Assembly (NCBI RefSeq): GCF_018860625.1
Contig: NZ_JAHKQB010000014.1
Location: 1 to 64,000, forward strand
Direction: 5' to 3'
Source: Paracoccus sp. C2R09
GTDB taxonomy: Bacteria; Pseudomonadota; Alphaproteobacteria; Rhodobacterales; Rhodobacteraceae
Length of the DNA stretch: 64,000 nt
The notes beneath the pieces are model-generated. The model made no database searches. It saw only the letters and a program-made list of their open reading frames with translations, and was not told where the DNA came from. Each line of letters starts with the position of its first letter. The first letter of the stretch is position 1. Both the position numbers and the translations under genes were made by a program. Shown piece by piece: positions 1-8,787 of this stretch.

Positions 1-17
1 TCCTGCCCCCGCAACCA
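1..17 (+). tRNA. 3' end of initiator tRNA-fMet (partial)
   Basis: The first 17 bases read TCCTGCCCCCGCAACCA, which is the T-arm end, acceptor strand and encoded CCA of an alphaproteobacterial initiator tRNA. The acceptor strand ends CCCCGC-A-ACCA, which leaves an unpaired A72 as in initiator tRNAs. An intrinsic terminator follows 28 bases later. In Rhodobacter-type genomes an initiator tRNA often closes the rRNA operon after 5S, so an rRNA operon may lie just left of the window; that is inference. Confidence 0.85.
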
Positions 18-30
18 AAATGTCGCGATA

Positions 31-1113
31 TTACAGTGCGTTGTAAGCCTCCCTCGCGGGAGGCTTTTGCGTGTCCGTATACTGGGCAACGTTCAGGGAA
101 CGCGGGCGCGGAAAATCGGCGGGCGATAGCATACCGTTCCTCGTATGCTTGCGCTTCGGAATTTCGAATACCTCGACATAAACGAACGCGTCCTGCCTTG
201 CTTCTTCGCGGGTCCGGCAGATTCTGCGGCTGATCCGTTCGCGCTTGAGTGGAGTGAAAAAGCTTTCGGCAACTGCATTGTCACGACAGTTACCACGGCG
301 GCTCATCGAATGCTCGAAATCATAGGCGCGCAAAAACGCAGGCCAGTCCATGCCGGTGAACTAGCTGCCCTGATACGAATGGATTAACGCCTTTTCTTTG
401 GCTTGCGCCGCCAGACGGCCGTGAGCAGAGCCTGCAAGACGACATCTGTCGTCTGAGGGCTTTGCATCAATCAGCCGACCACACGCCGGAAATACAGGTC
501 AATGACTATTGCGAGGTGGGCAAACCCCTCCTTTGCCCGGATGTAGGTGATGTCTGGTACCCGGACTTTGTCTGGGGCTTCGATATCGAACTGCCTGTCG
601 AGCCCTTGCCGGTTCTCTTGAGCCGGTGGCGTTCACCGGCTCGATGTCGACCACGACCGACGGTTGGCTACCATAGCTATCGGGGCGGCGTTTTATTGCT
701 GATCCGTGCCCCGATTCCTGCAAGCCGCGCCAGTCTGGACGCGCGGTTCGGGCAGATGCTTTCGCCCTGATCGATCAGGGCATCGTAAAAATCATGAAGC
801 TTGCAATGGCCATGAACTTCACCGCTCGGGTCCAAGTCTTGGGCAACAGTTTAGTATGTCGCTGATTTTGATGCACCTGTGCACTCAGCGGTGCCGTCAG
901 CCACGCATGAAACCCGCTCGGCTGGACGCGCAGGCAGCGGCACATCGCGCGAACAGAAAACTGTCCCCGATGCTCGGCCACGAACGCCGTCGCCAGCGGG
1001 CTCGAACCAGTGGCGCCTCGCTGGCTCCACTCACTTTGCATCCCGAGCGAAATACGCGCTCGCCACTGTCCACGGACTAATGGTGGACAGGACTCGCCTT
1101 TTCGGGATGCCAC
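31..1113 (-). pseudogene. IS3-family orfB transposase (broken)
   Basis: This is the remains of the DDE integrase of an IS3-family element. The N-terminal block (FVAEHRGQFSVRAMCRC) is at about 930-984, the block [19 protein letters not shown] is at about 490-550, and the C-terminal block (HSMSRRGNCRDNAVAESFF) is at about 240-310. The reading is broken by a TGA at 471-473, where the family has Trp after VVG, by a TAG at 361-363, where the family has Gln in QGSQF, and by at least one frameshift between them. The element appears long dead. Confidence 0.8.
45..68 (+). terminator. Intrinsic terminator after tRNA-fMet
   Basis: A nine base-pair perfect stem (AAGCCTCCC with GGGAGGCTT) closes a TCGC loop and runs into a short T tract. 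It is oriented to stop rightward transcription leaving the tRNA, and possibly an rRNA operon upstream. Confidence 0.8.
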
Positions 1114-1333
1114 GCTCCTCCGACACCCTGACCAGCTCGCGCTTCAGCCGCCGGATCTCAGCGTCTTTCTCCATCTCGCCCAAGGCTGCCTTCACGAAGT
1201 TGCGGTTCCCCGCATAGAGCGAGTGCTTGCCTACCCCGAGCGGTTCCGAGACCTCGCTGACCGCGTAACCTCGCCCGATGATCCGAGCGACCGTGACGCG
1301 CTTGAACTTGTCAGTGAGATTGCCTGTGCACAT
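1031..1333 (-). pseudogene. IS3-family orfA (helix-turn-helix) remnant
   Basis: A 100-residue frame matches the small OrfA DNA-binding protein of IS3 elements: an N-terminal DKFKR helix-turn-helix region, a leucine-zipper-like RRLKRELVRVSEERG segment, and the AYFARDAK ending typical of these proteins. About nine extra residues (around VLSTISPWT) separate the zipper from AYFARDAK where the family normally has two or three, which suggests local damage. It overlaps the start of the broken orfB, as OrfA does before programmed frameshifting. It is listed as a pseudogene because its partner is dead. Confidence 0.7.
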
Positions 1334-1404
1334 CAGAGCCTCCTTGCCTTAGAATTTGCAAAGGAGGCATCCCCGAAACATCGGGCTGTTCACGCCTCTT
1401 GCGG

Positions 1405-1641
1405 GCCTTCAAGTATGAATGCGTCTACCTGTACGGTCGGAAAACCGGATCGCGGGCCAAGATCGCCATCGAATAATGGATTGCCTTCTATAACCATCGG
1501 AGACCTCGCTCCGCCCATGGCGGGCAGCCGCATGCCGTCATTTGCTTCAGCACCATCGAACCGATCAGCAGGCGCATGCACTCGCTTAGATCAGCAAGAA
1601 AACTGTCCGAGGATCGGGGAGTCGCTCAAATTGCCGTATGA
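1405..1641 (+). pseudogene. Second IS3-family orfB fragment, opposite strand
   Basis: On the plus strand the frame reads AFKYECVYLY, KTGSRAKIAIE, a TAA stop (1474-1476), WIAFYNHRRPRSAHGGQP and a short tail. This is the C-terminal end of an IS3-family integrase. Only about 78 codons remain, and the 5' part is missing where the minus-strand element begins. It is a separate element from the one at 31-1333 because orientation and sequence differ. The gap 1642-1733 to the next gene shows no further IS sequence that I recognise. Confidence 0.75.
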
Positions 1642-1733
1642 GCCCTAGGAAAATACCCCATTGGCTTCTAGGGACAACAACGGTTGAACTCGGCTTGGGG
1701 GCAGGGCCCCACCGGAGAAACGATCGGAGCCGC

Positions 1734-2639
1734 ATGCGGAGCGTCATACGTCATATCGCGACCTTGATCGCCGTCATCCTTCTGATCGCCCTTGCCTCTT
1801 GCGGGTGGCATTCGCGCGGGGGGGATGTGACGGCGCCGCCCGATGATGGGATCCGCATCGCCAGTCTAAACACCCACTACATCATGCTGGATCGGCAGGA
1901 CGGCCCCTGGACGGTCGAGGGGTGGGACCGGCGCAAGGGCGCGATGGCCGAGGTTCTGCGGAATGTCGATGCCGATATCCTGGCCTTCCAAGAGATGGAG
2001 AGCTTTCGCCGCGGGGACGGCTCGACCAACCTGACATACGATTTCCTGCGCGGGCAGTTTCCAGGGTATTCGGCGGGGGCGACGGGCGATTGGCAGGACT
2101 TTCCCACGACCCAGCCGGTCTTCTTCCGCAGCGACAGGTTCGAAGAGGTCGACCAGGGGTGGTTCTTCTTTTCCGAAACCCCCGATACGATCTATTCGTG
2201 CAGCTTTGACGGGTCGTTCCCGGCCTTTGCGTGATGGGTGCAACTGCGCGATCTGCGCGATGATACCCTGCTGCGCGTGCTGAACGTCCATTTCGACTAT
2301 TCCAGCGGCGAGAATCGACTGCGTTCGGCCGATCTTGTGGCGGAACGTATCGCGCCCTGGATCGCATCAGGCGAACGCCTGGCGGTCGTCGGCGACCTCA
2401 ATGCGATCCGGGGCAGCAGAACCGCGCGCAAGCTGCAGGAGGCCGGCCTGCGGCTTCTGCCGGCCAAGGGGGCCAGCTATCACCTCAATCACGGGCTCAA
2501 CCTCTTTCCGGCGATCGATCATGTGCTGATCGCGGGCGGGCTCGATTACGCGGATCGTCCCGTGCTGGTGCGACAGGCCCCGGACGGGATCTGGCCATCG
2601 GATCATTACCCGCTGGTGGCGGATCTGACCTATCGCTGA
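1734..2639 (+). pseudogene. Endonuclease/exonuclease/phosphatase-family lipoprotein, split by a stop codon
   Basis: The likely start at 1734 gives a lipoprotein signal (ILLIALASC; predicted lipidated Cys near residue 21), followed by the fold's core motifs: ASLNTHY, LAFQEME, VVGDLNAIRG, IDHVL and SDHYPL. All are in one frame, but a TGA at 2232-2234 splits them between the second and third motifs. A GTG at 2238 could begin the downstream half, which would lack the N-terminal catalytic residues. The downstream half is otherwise intact, so this is a recent nonsense mutation or a sequencing error. The substrate cannot be told from sequence. A second member of the fold is at 22836-23849. Confidence 0.75.
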
Positions 2640-2645
2640 GGCGGC

Positions 2646-3254
2646 TCAGATCATGTCGTTCAGCTGCTTCTCGATCCGGCGACGACCGCGGCGGTCCCTG
2701 ATCTGTTCGGCATAGATCCCATCGGGCCGAATGCGGATATTGCCGTCCTCGCAGCTGACATGAAAGATGCGCCGCGCTGCGACGATGCTGCTGGTGGCGG
2801 CGGTGACCGCGGCGACTGTCACCTCGATCCGGTGCAGCTTGTCGGGGTGGCTGTTCAGGTCGGCCCACCAGGATGCCCGGCGCAGCATCTCGTCCAGTCG
2901 TCCGGCCTCGACATGTTCGCCCGTCTTCAGCGGCGATTGCAGCGTGGTCAGCTTTTCCGACGATTCGTCGCGGTCGGGATCGATGCGGTCCACGACCGAC
3001 ACGACGGCTTCGTCCTCCTCGGACAGGCTGCGCACGAGGATGTCCAGGACATAGATCGGTTCGAATCCCAGATTGCTGATCATCATGCTGGCCGACAGGT
3101 CCATTCGGCCCGCAAGCGTGATCAGGATCTCGCTGCGCCGCTGGCGGCGAAGGCCCGACACGATGACCTGCAGATAGAAGATCCAGACGAGCGCGCTGAG
3201 AAGCGCGGCCCCGGCCTGGATGAGGTCGATATTCTCGGTGATCCATTCCGGCAT
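2646..3254 (-). CDS. Membrane-anchored protein of unknown function
   Basis: This 202-residue protein has a single N-terminal membrane segment (about residues 11-32, LIQAGAALLSALVWIFYLQV) followed by a mostly charged soluble domain of about 165 residues. I do not recognise a family. The start at 3254 is chosen because it begins MPEWITEN directly before the membrane helix; the frame stays open further upstream, but that extension overlaps the tRNA-Lys terminator and is proline/glycine rich. It is convergent with the split phosphatase-fold gene, with a six-base gap between the two stops. Function is open. Confidence 0.65.
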   Translation of the reverse strand: MPEWITENIDLIQAGAALLSALVWIFYLQVIVSGLRRQRRSEILITLAGRMDLSASMMISNLGFEPIYVLDILVRSLSEEDEAVVSVVDRIDPDRDESSEKLTTLQSPLKTGEHVEAGRLDEMLRRASWWADLNSHPDKLHRIEVTVAAVTAATSSIVAARRIFHVSCEDGNIRIRPDGIYAEQIRDRRGRRRIEKQLNDMI

Positions 3255-3352
3255 GGCGCGCCCCCTGATTGCGGATGTCCATGGCGAACGCCTGCCTGGG
3301 GGTGGGGTTTCCCGGATTGATGAAGGTTGCCCGGCAGCTGCCGGAATGCGGC

Positions 3353-3380
3353 ACGCGGCACCCCCGAAGGGGTGCCGTGT
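3353..3380 (-). terminator. Hairpin downstream of tRNA-Lys
   Basis: A nine base-pair GC-rich stem (CGGCACCCC with GGGGTGCCG), extendable to twelve with one G-U pair, carries a TTCG tetraloop when read on the minus strand. It lies 28 bases past the tRNA-Lys 3' end. There is no T tract, so termination rather than processing is an inference. Confidence 0.5.
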
Positions 3381-3407
3381 CGCGTTGAATTTCCAGAGGA
3401 AGTTCAG

Positions 3408-3483
3408 TGGTGAGCCCAACAGGATTCGAACCTGTGACCCACTGATTAAAAGTCAGTTGCTCTACCAACTGAGCTATGGGCCC
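3408..3483 (-). tRNA. tRNA-Lys (anticodon TTT)
   Basis: Read on the minus strand, the 76 bases begin GGGCCCATAGCTCAG, have anticodon stem-loop CTGAC-TTTTAAT-CAG with anticodon TTT, a standard GGTTCGAATCC T arm and an encoded CCA. The acceptor arm (GGGCCCA with TGGGCTC) pairs with one G-U. It has its own promoter at 3498-3526. Confidence 0.95.
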
Positions 3484-3497
3484 ATCGCACGGGGGGC

Positions 3498-3526
3498 TAT
3501 CTACGGTCGGTGGCCGGTGGGGTCAA
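3498..3526 (-). promoter_or_regulatory. Sigma-70 promoter of tRNA-Lys
   Basis: On the minus strand TTGACC (-35, 3526-3521) and TAGATA (-10, 3503-3498) are separated by exactly 17 bases. The predicted start falls a few bases before the tRNA 5' end, followed by a GC-rich run as in stable-RNA promoters. Confidence 0.7.
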
Positions 3527-3580
3527 CAGGAAAAATGACAGATCTGGCAAATTCTTTCATTCGGGCCTATATGCCGCCTC

Positions 3581-4411
3581 ATGACAGCAGATAAGAGCGC
3601 CCCTCTGCCCTTCATGAAGATGCACGGGCTGGGCAATGATTTCGTGGTGATCGACCTGAGGGGCAAGGCCGTGGCCTTGGAACCCCGCCATGTCGCGCGC
3701 ATTGCCGACCGCCATATGGGGGTCGGCTTCGATCAGCTTGCCACGATCCAGGACGATGACCGCTCGGACGCGCGGCTGGTCTTCTGGAACGCGGATGGTT
3801 CGCGCAGCGGGGCCTGCGGGAACGCCACGCGCTGCATCGCGCGCCATCTGCTGGATGAGGGCGGGCGCGACAGCCTGCGCCTGCGCACCGATCATGCGGT
3901 CCTGTTGGCCGAGGATGCGGGGGGCGGTCTCACGCGCGTCAACATGGGGCACCCGGTGCTGGACTGGCGTGCGATCCCGCTGGCGCACGACGCGGATATC
4001 GATCACCTGCCGATCAAGGGCGATCCCGTGGCGACCGGCATGGGCAATCCGCATGTCACCTTCTTCGTGGATGACGCGGCCTCGGTCGATCTGGCCGAAT
4101 TCGGCCCGCGGATGGAACACCACCCGCTCTATCCCGAGCGCACCAATGTCGAGGTGGTGCAGGTCCTGTCCCGCGACGAGATCACCCTGCGCATCTGGGA
4201 GCGCGGGACGGGGCCGACGCTGGCCTCGGGGTCCTGTTCCTGCGCGGCGGCGGTGGCGGCCGCACGGCGCGGCCTGACGGCTCGGCGCGTCAAGGTGAAC
4301 GTGCCGGGCGGCGTCCTGCATATCGACTGGCGCGAGGACGGGGTCTGGATGGAAGGCCCCACCGCGCATGTCTTCTCCGGAACCTTTACCGAAAGCTGGT
4401 GGTCGGAATGA
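3581..4411 (+). CDS. dapF: Diaminopimelate epimerase
   Basis: The enzyme interconverts LL- and meso-diaminopimelate in the lysine and peptidoglycan pathway. The 276 residues carry the family landmarks: KMHGLGNDF (13-21), HMGVGFDQL (45-53), NADGSRSGACGN with the first catalytic cysteine (Cys79), MGNPH (154-158) and WERGTGP (206-212). At the second catalytic site, where the family has A-C-G-(S/T)-G-A-C, this protein reads A-S-G-S-C-S-C, so Ser216 stands where catalytic Cys217 of the E. coli enzyme would be; cysteines lie at 219 and 221. Length and all other motifs are normal. The start at 3581 has no clear ribosome binding site. mtaB follows with an ATGA overlap. Confidence 0.9.
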   Translation: MTADKSAPLPFMKMHGLGNDFVVIDLRGKAVALEPRHVARIADRHMGVGFDQLATIQDDDRSDARLVFWNADGSRSGACGNATRCIARHLLDEGGRDSLRLRTDHAVLLAEDAGGGLTRVNMGHPVLDWRAIPLAHDADIDHLPIKGDPVATGMGNPHVTFFVDDAASVDLAEFGPRMEHHPLYPERTNVEVVQVLSRDEITLRIWERGTGPTLASGSCSCAAAVAAARRGLTARRVKVNVPGGVLHIDWREDGVWMEGPTAHVFSGTFTESWWSE

Positions 4412-5661
4412 GCGCACCCGTCTTCTCGACCCTCGGCTGCCGGCTGAACGCATACGAGACCGAGGCCATGCGCGAAATGGCCGATGCTGCGGGCCTGTCG
4501 GGCGCCGTGGTCGTCAATACCTGCGCCGTCACCGCCGAGGCCGTCCGCAAGGCCCGCCAGGAGATCCGTCGCCTATCACGCGAGAATCCCGGCGCGCCTG
4601 TCATCGTCACCGGCTGTGCGGCCCAGACCGAACCCGAGACCTTCGCCGCCATGCCCGAGGTCACGCGCGTCATCGGCAATCACGAGAAGATGCAGCCCGA
4701 GACCTGGACCGGGCTGCGCGCCCCCGACCTGATCGGCGAGACCGAGAAGGTCCGCGTCGACGACATCATGTCGGTCAAGGAGACGGCGGGCCACCTGATC
4801 GACGGCTTCGGTCGTCACCGCGCCTATGTGCAGGTCCAGAACGGCTGCGATCACCGCTGCACCTTCTGCATCATCCCCTATGGCCGCGGCAATTCGCGCA
4901 GTGTGCCGGCGGGCGTCGTGATCGAACAGATCAAGCGCCTTGTGGGGCGCGGCTTCAACGAGGTGGTGCTGACCGGCGTGGACCTGACCAGCTGGGGCGC
5001 GGATCTGCCCGGAACGCCCCGCCTGGGCGATCTGGTCATGCGCATCCTGCGGCTGGTGCCCGACCTGCCGCGCCTGCGCATCAGCAGCATCGATTCGATC
5101 GAGGCCGACGAGAACCTGATGCTGGCCATCGCGACCGAACCGCGGCTGATGCCGCATTTGCACCTGTCGTTGCAGGCGGGCGACGACATGGTGCTGAAGC
5201 GCATGAAGCGGCGGCACCTGCGCGAAGACGCCATCGCCTTCTGCAACGAGGCCCGCCGCCTGCGTCCCGACATCGTCTTCGGGGCCGACATCATCGCCGG
5301 CTTCCCGACCGAGACCGAGGAGATGTTCGAAAACAGCCTGAAGCTGGTCGAGGAATGCGACCTGACCTTCCTGCACGTGTTCCCCTATTCCGCGCGCAAG
5401 GGCACGCCCGCCGCGCGCATGCCCGCCGTGAAGGGTCCCGCGATCCGCGACCGGGCGGCACGGCTGCGGGAAGCGGGCGAGGCCGCGCTGCGCCGCCATC
5501 TGGACGCCCAGATCGGGCGGACGCATCGCGTGCTGACCGAAGGTCCGCGTCTTGGGCGCACCGAGCAGTTCACCGAAGTGACCTTCGATGCCGATCAGCC
5601 CGAGGGCACGATCATGGACCTGAAGATCGCGGGCCATGACGGCGCGCGACTGACGGTCTGA
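4408..5661 (+). CDS. mtaB: tRNA t6A37 methylthiotransferase MtaB
   Basis: A radical-SAM enzyme that converts t6A to ms2t6A at position 37 of ANN-decoding tRNAs. The N-terminal methylthiotransferase domain has cluster cysteines at 11, 39 and 70. The radical-SAM motif CDHRCTFC (Cys147, 151, 154) follows, and a short C-terminal TRAM-like region closes the 417 residues. The start at 4408 overlaps the dapF stop by four bases (ATGA), which is preferred over a GTG nine bases upstream. Translational coupling with dapF is therefore likely. The MtaB assignment over MiaB or RimO rests on the NTCAVT motif and overall sequence. Confidence 0.92.
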   Translation: MSAPVFSTLGCRLNAYETEAMREMADAAGLSGAVVVNTCAVTAEAVRKARQEIRRLSRENPGAPVIVTGCAAQTEPETFAAMPEVTRVIGNHEKMQPETWTGLRAPDLIGETEKVRVDDIMSVKETAGHLIDGFGRHRAYVQVQNGCDHRCTFCIIPYGRGNSRSVPAGVVIEQIKRLVGRGFNEVVLTGVDLTSWGADLPGTPRLGDLVMRILRLVPDLPRLRISSIDSIEADENLMLAIATEPRLMPHLHLSLQAGDDMVLKRMKRRHLREDAIAFCNEARRLRPDIVFGADIIAGFPTETEEMFENSLKLVEECDLTFLHVFPYSARKGTPAARMPAVKGPAIRDRAARLREAGEAALRRHLDAQIGRTHRVLTEGPRLGRTEQFTEVTFDADQPEGTIMDLKIAGHDGARLTV

Positions 5662-5729
5662 TCGTCGCATCCGGTGGCGTCCGTTCGCGATGCCGTTTAT
5701 GCTGACCCGAACAGGCAGCAGGAGGCCCC

Positions 5730-5966
5730 ATGAGCGATATCCAGACCCTCTCGTTCGAGGATGCCATGCGCGAGCTGGAGGCGACCGTCGGCAAGCTGGA
5801 AACCGGCGAGGCGACGCTCGAGGAATCCATCGCGCTCTATGAACGCGGGGCGGCGCTGCGTGCCCATTGCGAGGCCCGCCTGCGCGAGGCCGAGGAGCGG
5901 GTCGAGAAGATCACGCTGGCCGCCAACGGCCAACCGACCGGAACCGAGCCCGCCGAGGGCCTGTGA
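5730..5966 (+). CDS. xseB: Exodeoxyribonuclease VII small subunit
   Basis: This 78-residue protein is the regulatory small subunit of exonuclease VII, a single-strand-specific DNA exonuclease. It has the family pattern SFEDAMRELEATVGKLE followed by LEESIALYERG and a helical tail, forming the paired helices that bind the XseA large subunit. A good AGGAGG-like ribosome binding site precedes the ATG. The stop overlaps the start of ispA (TGATG). An xseB-ispA-dxs order is common in proteobacteria. XseA is not in the window. Confidence 0.93.
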   Translation: MSDIQTLSFEDAMRELEATVGKLETGEATLEESIALYERGAALRAHCEARLREAEERVEKITLAANGQPTGTEPAEGL

Positions 5967-6829
5967 TGCAGTCCCGCCTGGCCGAGATCCGGCCCCTGGT
6001 CGAGGCGGAGCTGATGTCCGCCGTCGACACGCTGCCCGAAGGCGATCTGTCGGATGCGATGCGCTATGCCCTGCGCGGGGGCAAGCGCCTGCGCGCCTTC
6101 CTGGTGATGGAATCGGCGCGGCTGCACGGGCTGGACGATGCGGCATCCCTGCCGGTCGCCGCCGCCGTCGAGGCGCTGCATGCCTACAGCCTGGTCCATG
6201 ACGATCTGCCCGCGATGGATGACGACGATCTGCGTCGCGGCCAGCCGACGGTGCATGTGAAATGGGACGATGCGACCGCGATCCTGGCGGGGGATGCGCT
6301 GCAGACGCTGGCCTTCCAGCTGCTGGCCGATCCGCGCGTGGGCGGCGATGGGGCGCGCATCCGCCTCGTGGCCTCGCTGGCGCAGGCATCCGGGGCGGCG
6401 GGCATGGTCTGGGGGCAGGCGCTGGACATCGCGGCCGAGACCTCGGGCGTGCCGCTGGATCTGGATGCGATCATCCGCCTGCAGGGCGGCAAGACGGGCG
6501 CGCTGATCCGCTTCGCGGCGACCGCGGGTCCGCTGATGGCGGATGCCGACCCGGGCGCGCTGGACGAATATGCGCAGGCCGTGGGTCTGGCCTTCCAGAT
6601 CGCGGACGACATCCTCGATGTCGAGGGCGACGAGGCCACCACCGGCAAGCGCGTGGGCAAGGATGCCGATGCCAACAAGGCGACCTTCGTGTCGCTGCTG
6701 GGACTGGACGGCGCCAGGGCCGAGGCGCGGCGTCTTTCGCTGGCAGGGCAGGACGCCCTGGCGGACTACGGCAGCAAGGCCGGAAACTTGCGTGAACTTG
6801 CGCGTTTTGTTATCGAGCGCGACACCTGA
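5966..6829 (+). CDS. ispA: Polyprenyl (farnesyl) diphosphate synthase
   Basis: A 287-residue all-helical prenyltransferase that condenses dimethylallyl/geranyl diphosphate with isopentenyl diphosphate. It has the first aspartate-rich motif DDLPAMDDDD (79-88), with the two-residue insertion typical of short-chain bacterial enzymes, and the second aspartate-rich motif DDILD (214-218). GGKRLR (38-43) and GGKTGAL are the diphosphate-contacting segments. Translation starts inside the xseB stop (TGATG). The position between xseB and dxs supports an FPP synthase role, though geranylgeranyl product length cannot be excluded. Confidence 0.92.
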   Translation: MQSRLAEIRPLVEAELMSAVDTLPEGDLSDAMRYALRGGKRLRAFLVMESARLHGLDDAASLPVAAAVEALHAYSLVHDDLPAMDDDDLRRGQPTVHVKWDDATAILAGDALQTLAFQLLADPRVGGDGARIRLVASLAQASGAAGMVWGQALDIAAETSGVPLDLDAIIRLQGGKTGALIRFAATAGPLMADADPGALDEYAQAVGLAFQIADDILDVEGDEATTGKRVGKDADANKATFVSLLGLDGARAEARRLSLAGQDALADYGSKAGNLRELARFVIERDT

Positions 6830-6859
6830 ATGCCGCCCGCCCCGGAGGAGGGCCAGCCA

Positions 6860-8776
6860 ATGACCGATACACCCAAGACGCCGATCCTGGACCGCGTTTC
6901 GCTGCCGTCCGACCTCAAATCGCTCAGCGATGCCGAATTGCGGCAGCTGGCCGACGAACTGCGGTCCGAGACCATCGCCGCGGTCAGCCAGACCGGCGGC
7001 CATCTGGGCGCGGGCCTGGGCGTGGTCGAGCTGACCGTCGCGCTGCATGCGGTCTTCGACACGCCGCGCGACAAGATCATCTGGGATGTCGGGCATCAGT
7101 GCTATCCCCACAAGATCCTGACGGGGCGGCGCGACCGCATCCGGACCCTGCGCATGGGTGGTGGGCTGTCGGGCTTCACCAAGCGGCAGGAAAGCCCCTA
7201 CGACCCGTTCGGGGCGGGGCATTCCTCGACCTCGATCTCGGCGGCGCTGGGCTTTGCGATGGCGCGCGAGCTGGGCGGCGATCCGGGCGACGCGGTGGCC
7301 GTCATCGGCGACGGCGCCATGAGCGCGGGCATGGCCTTCGAGGCGCTGAACAATGCGGGCCATCTGGGCAAGCGGCTGTTCGTGATCCTGAACGACAACG
7401 AGATGTCGATCGCCCCGCCGGTGGGTGCGCTCTCGTCCTATCTGACGCGCCTCTATACCGGCGGGCCGTTCCAGGAACTGAAGGCCGTGGCCAAGGGGGC
7501 GGTCGGTCGCCTGCCCGATGCCTTCCAGGAGGGCGCGCGCCGGGCCAAGGAGATGCTCAAGGGCATGACGATCGGCGGCACCATGTTCGAGGAGCTGGGC
7601 TTTTCCTATATCGGGCCGGTGGACGGTCACGACATGGAACAGCTGCTGCCCCTGATGCGCACGATCCACGACCGCGCCACGGGTCCGGTCCTGATCCACG
7701 TCGTGACCAAGAAGGGCAAGGGCTATGCCCCGGCCGAGAATGCGGCGGATCGCGGTCATGCCACGTCCAAGTTCGACATGGTCACGGGCGAACAGCGCAA
7801 GGCGAAATCGAACGCACCCAGCTATACCTCGGTCTTCGCCAAGGCGCTGATCGACGAGGCGGGCCGGGACGAGCGGATCGTCGGCGTCACCGCCGCGATG
7901 CCCGACGGCACGGGGCTCAAGCGGTTCGCCGAACGCTTCCCCCGCCGGACCTTTGATGTGGGGATCGCCGAACAGCACGCGGTGACCTTCTCGGCCGGGC
8001 TGGCGGCGGGGGGGATGAAGCCCTTCTGCGCGATCTATTCGACATTCCTGCAGCGCGGCTACGATCAGATCGTGCATGACGTGGCGATCCAGGGGTTGCC
8101 CGTGCGCTTCGCCATCGACCGTGCGGGGTTGGTCGGGCAGGACGGTCCGACCCATGCGGGCGCCTATGATACCGCCTTCTTGGCGAACCTTCCGGGCTTC
8201 GTGGTGATGGCCGCCGCGGACGAGGCCGAGCTGAAGCACATGGTCGCCACCGCCGCGGCCCATGACAGCGGGCCCATCGCCTTCCGCTTTCCGCGCGGCG
8301 AAGGCACCGGGGTCGAGATGCCCGAACGCGGAGAGATCCTGCCCATCGGCAAGGGCCGCATGATCGTCGAGGGCGCGGGCGTCGCGATCCTGTCCTTCGG
8401 GACCCGCCTGTCCGAGGTCATGTCCGCCCGCGAGGGGCTGATGGCGCGCGGCATCACGCCGACCATCGCCGATGCACGCTTTGCCAAGCCGCTGGATCGC
8501 GACCTGATCCTGCAGCTGGCCCGCGACCATGACGCGCTGATCACCATCGAGGAAGGCGCGGTCGGTGGCTTTGGCAGCCATGTGGCCCAGCTTCTGGCCG
8601 AAGAGGGCGTCTTCGACAGCGGATTGCGGTTCCGGTCGATGGTGCTGCCCGACAGCTTCGTCGATCACGACGCGCCCTTCGCGATGTACGACACCTCGGC
8701 GCTGAATGCCGCGCATATCGAAGCGAAGGTCCTGTCGGTCATGGGTGTCGAGAAGCTGGACGCGCGCCGCGCCTGA
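6860..8776 (+). CDS. dxs: 1-deoxy-D-xylulose-5-phosphate synthase
   Basis: A thiamine-diphosphate enzyme that joins pyruvate and glyceraldehyde-3-phosphate, the entry step of the MEP isoprenoid pathway. The 638 residues show the ThDP-binding GDGAMSAG motif (150-157) ending in LNNAG, the GHSSTS segment (120-125), the catalytic-glutamate motif [10 protein letters not shown] in the second domain, and a C-terminal transketolase domain. The start at 6860 has a strong GGAGGAGGG site nine bases upstream, better than in-frame codons at 6830. It lies 30 bases after ispA in the same operon and converges with fliP, 11 bases between stops. Confidence 0.96.
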   Translation: MTDTPKTPILDRVSLPSDLKSLSDAELRQLADELRSETIAAVSQTGGHLGAGLGVVELTVALHAVFDTPRDKIIWDVGHQCYPHKILTGRRDRIRTLRMGGGLSGFTKRQESPYDPFGAGHSSTSISAALGFAMARELGGDPGDAVAVIGDGAMSAGMAFEALNNAGHLGKRLFVILNDNEMSIAPPVGALSSYLTRLYTGGPFQELKAVAKGAVGRLPDAFQEGARRAKEMLKGMTIGGTMFEELGFSYIGPVDGHDMEQLLPLMRTIHDRATGPVLIHVVTKKGKGYAPAENAADRGHATSKFDMVTGEQRKAKSNAPSYTSVFAKALIDEAGRDERIVGVTAAMPDGTGLKRFAERFPRRTFDVGIAEQHAVTFSAGLAAGGMKPFCAIYSTFLQRGYDQIVHDVAIQGLPVRFAIDRAGLVGQDGPTHAGAYDTAFLANLPGFVVMAAADEAELKHMVATAAAHDSGPIAFRFPRGEGTGVEMPERGEILPIGKGRMIVEGAGVAILSFGTRLSEVMSAREGLMARGITPTIADARFAKPLDRDLILQLARDHDALITIEEGAVGGFGSHVAQLLAEEGVFDSGLRFRSMVLPDSFVDHDAPFAMYDTSALNAAHIEAKVLSVMGVEKLDARRA

Positions 8777-8787
8777 ACGGCGCGGCC

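Larger units (their letters stand above)
31..1333 (-). mobile_element. Degenerate IS3-family insertion sequence
   Basis: An IS3-type element lies on the minus strand, with the orfA region at its right side and the orfB integrase region running left to about position 31. The conserved blocks are in the correct order but in different frames and are interrupted by stops, so it cannot make transposase. I could not identify terminal inverted repeats or a target duplication, so the outer ends are approximate. It sits directly beside the tRNA-fMet terminator, which its left end overlaps. Confidence 0.8.

Noticed and set aside
462-1217. Plus-strand open frames across the IS3 remnant
   Set aside because: They are the reverse complement of recognisable OrfA/OrfB blocks and have no protein-like features of their own.
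3545-3573. Promoter giving a leaderless dapF mRNA (TGGCAA, 17 bases, TATATG)
   Set aside because: The -35 matches poorly, and the start site of dapF is itself uncertain.
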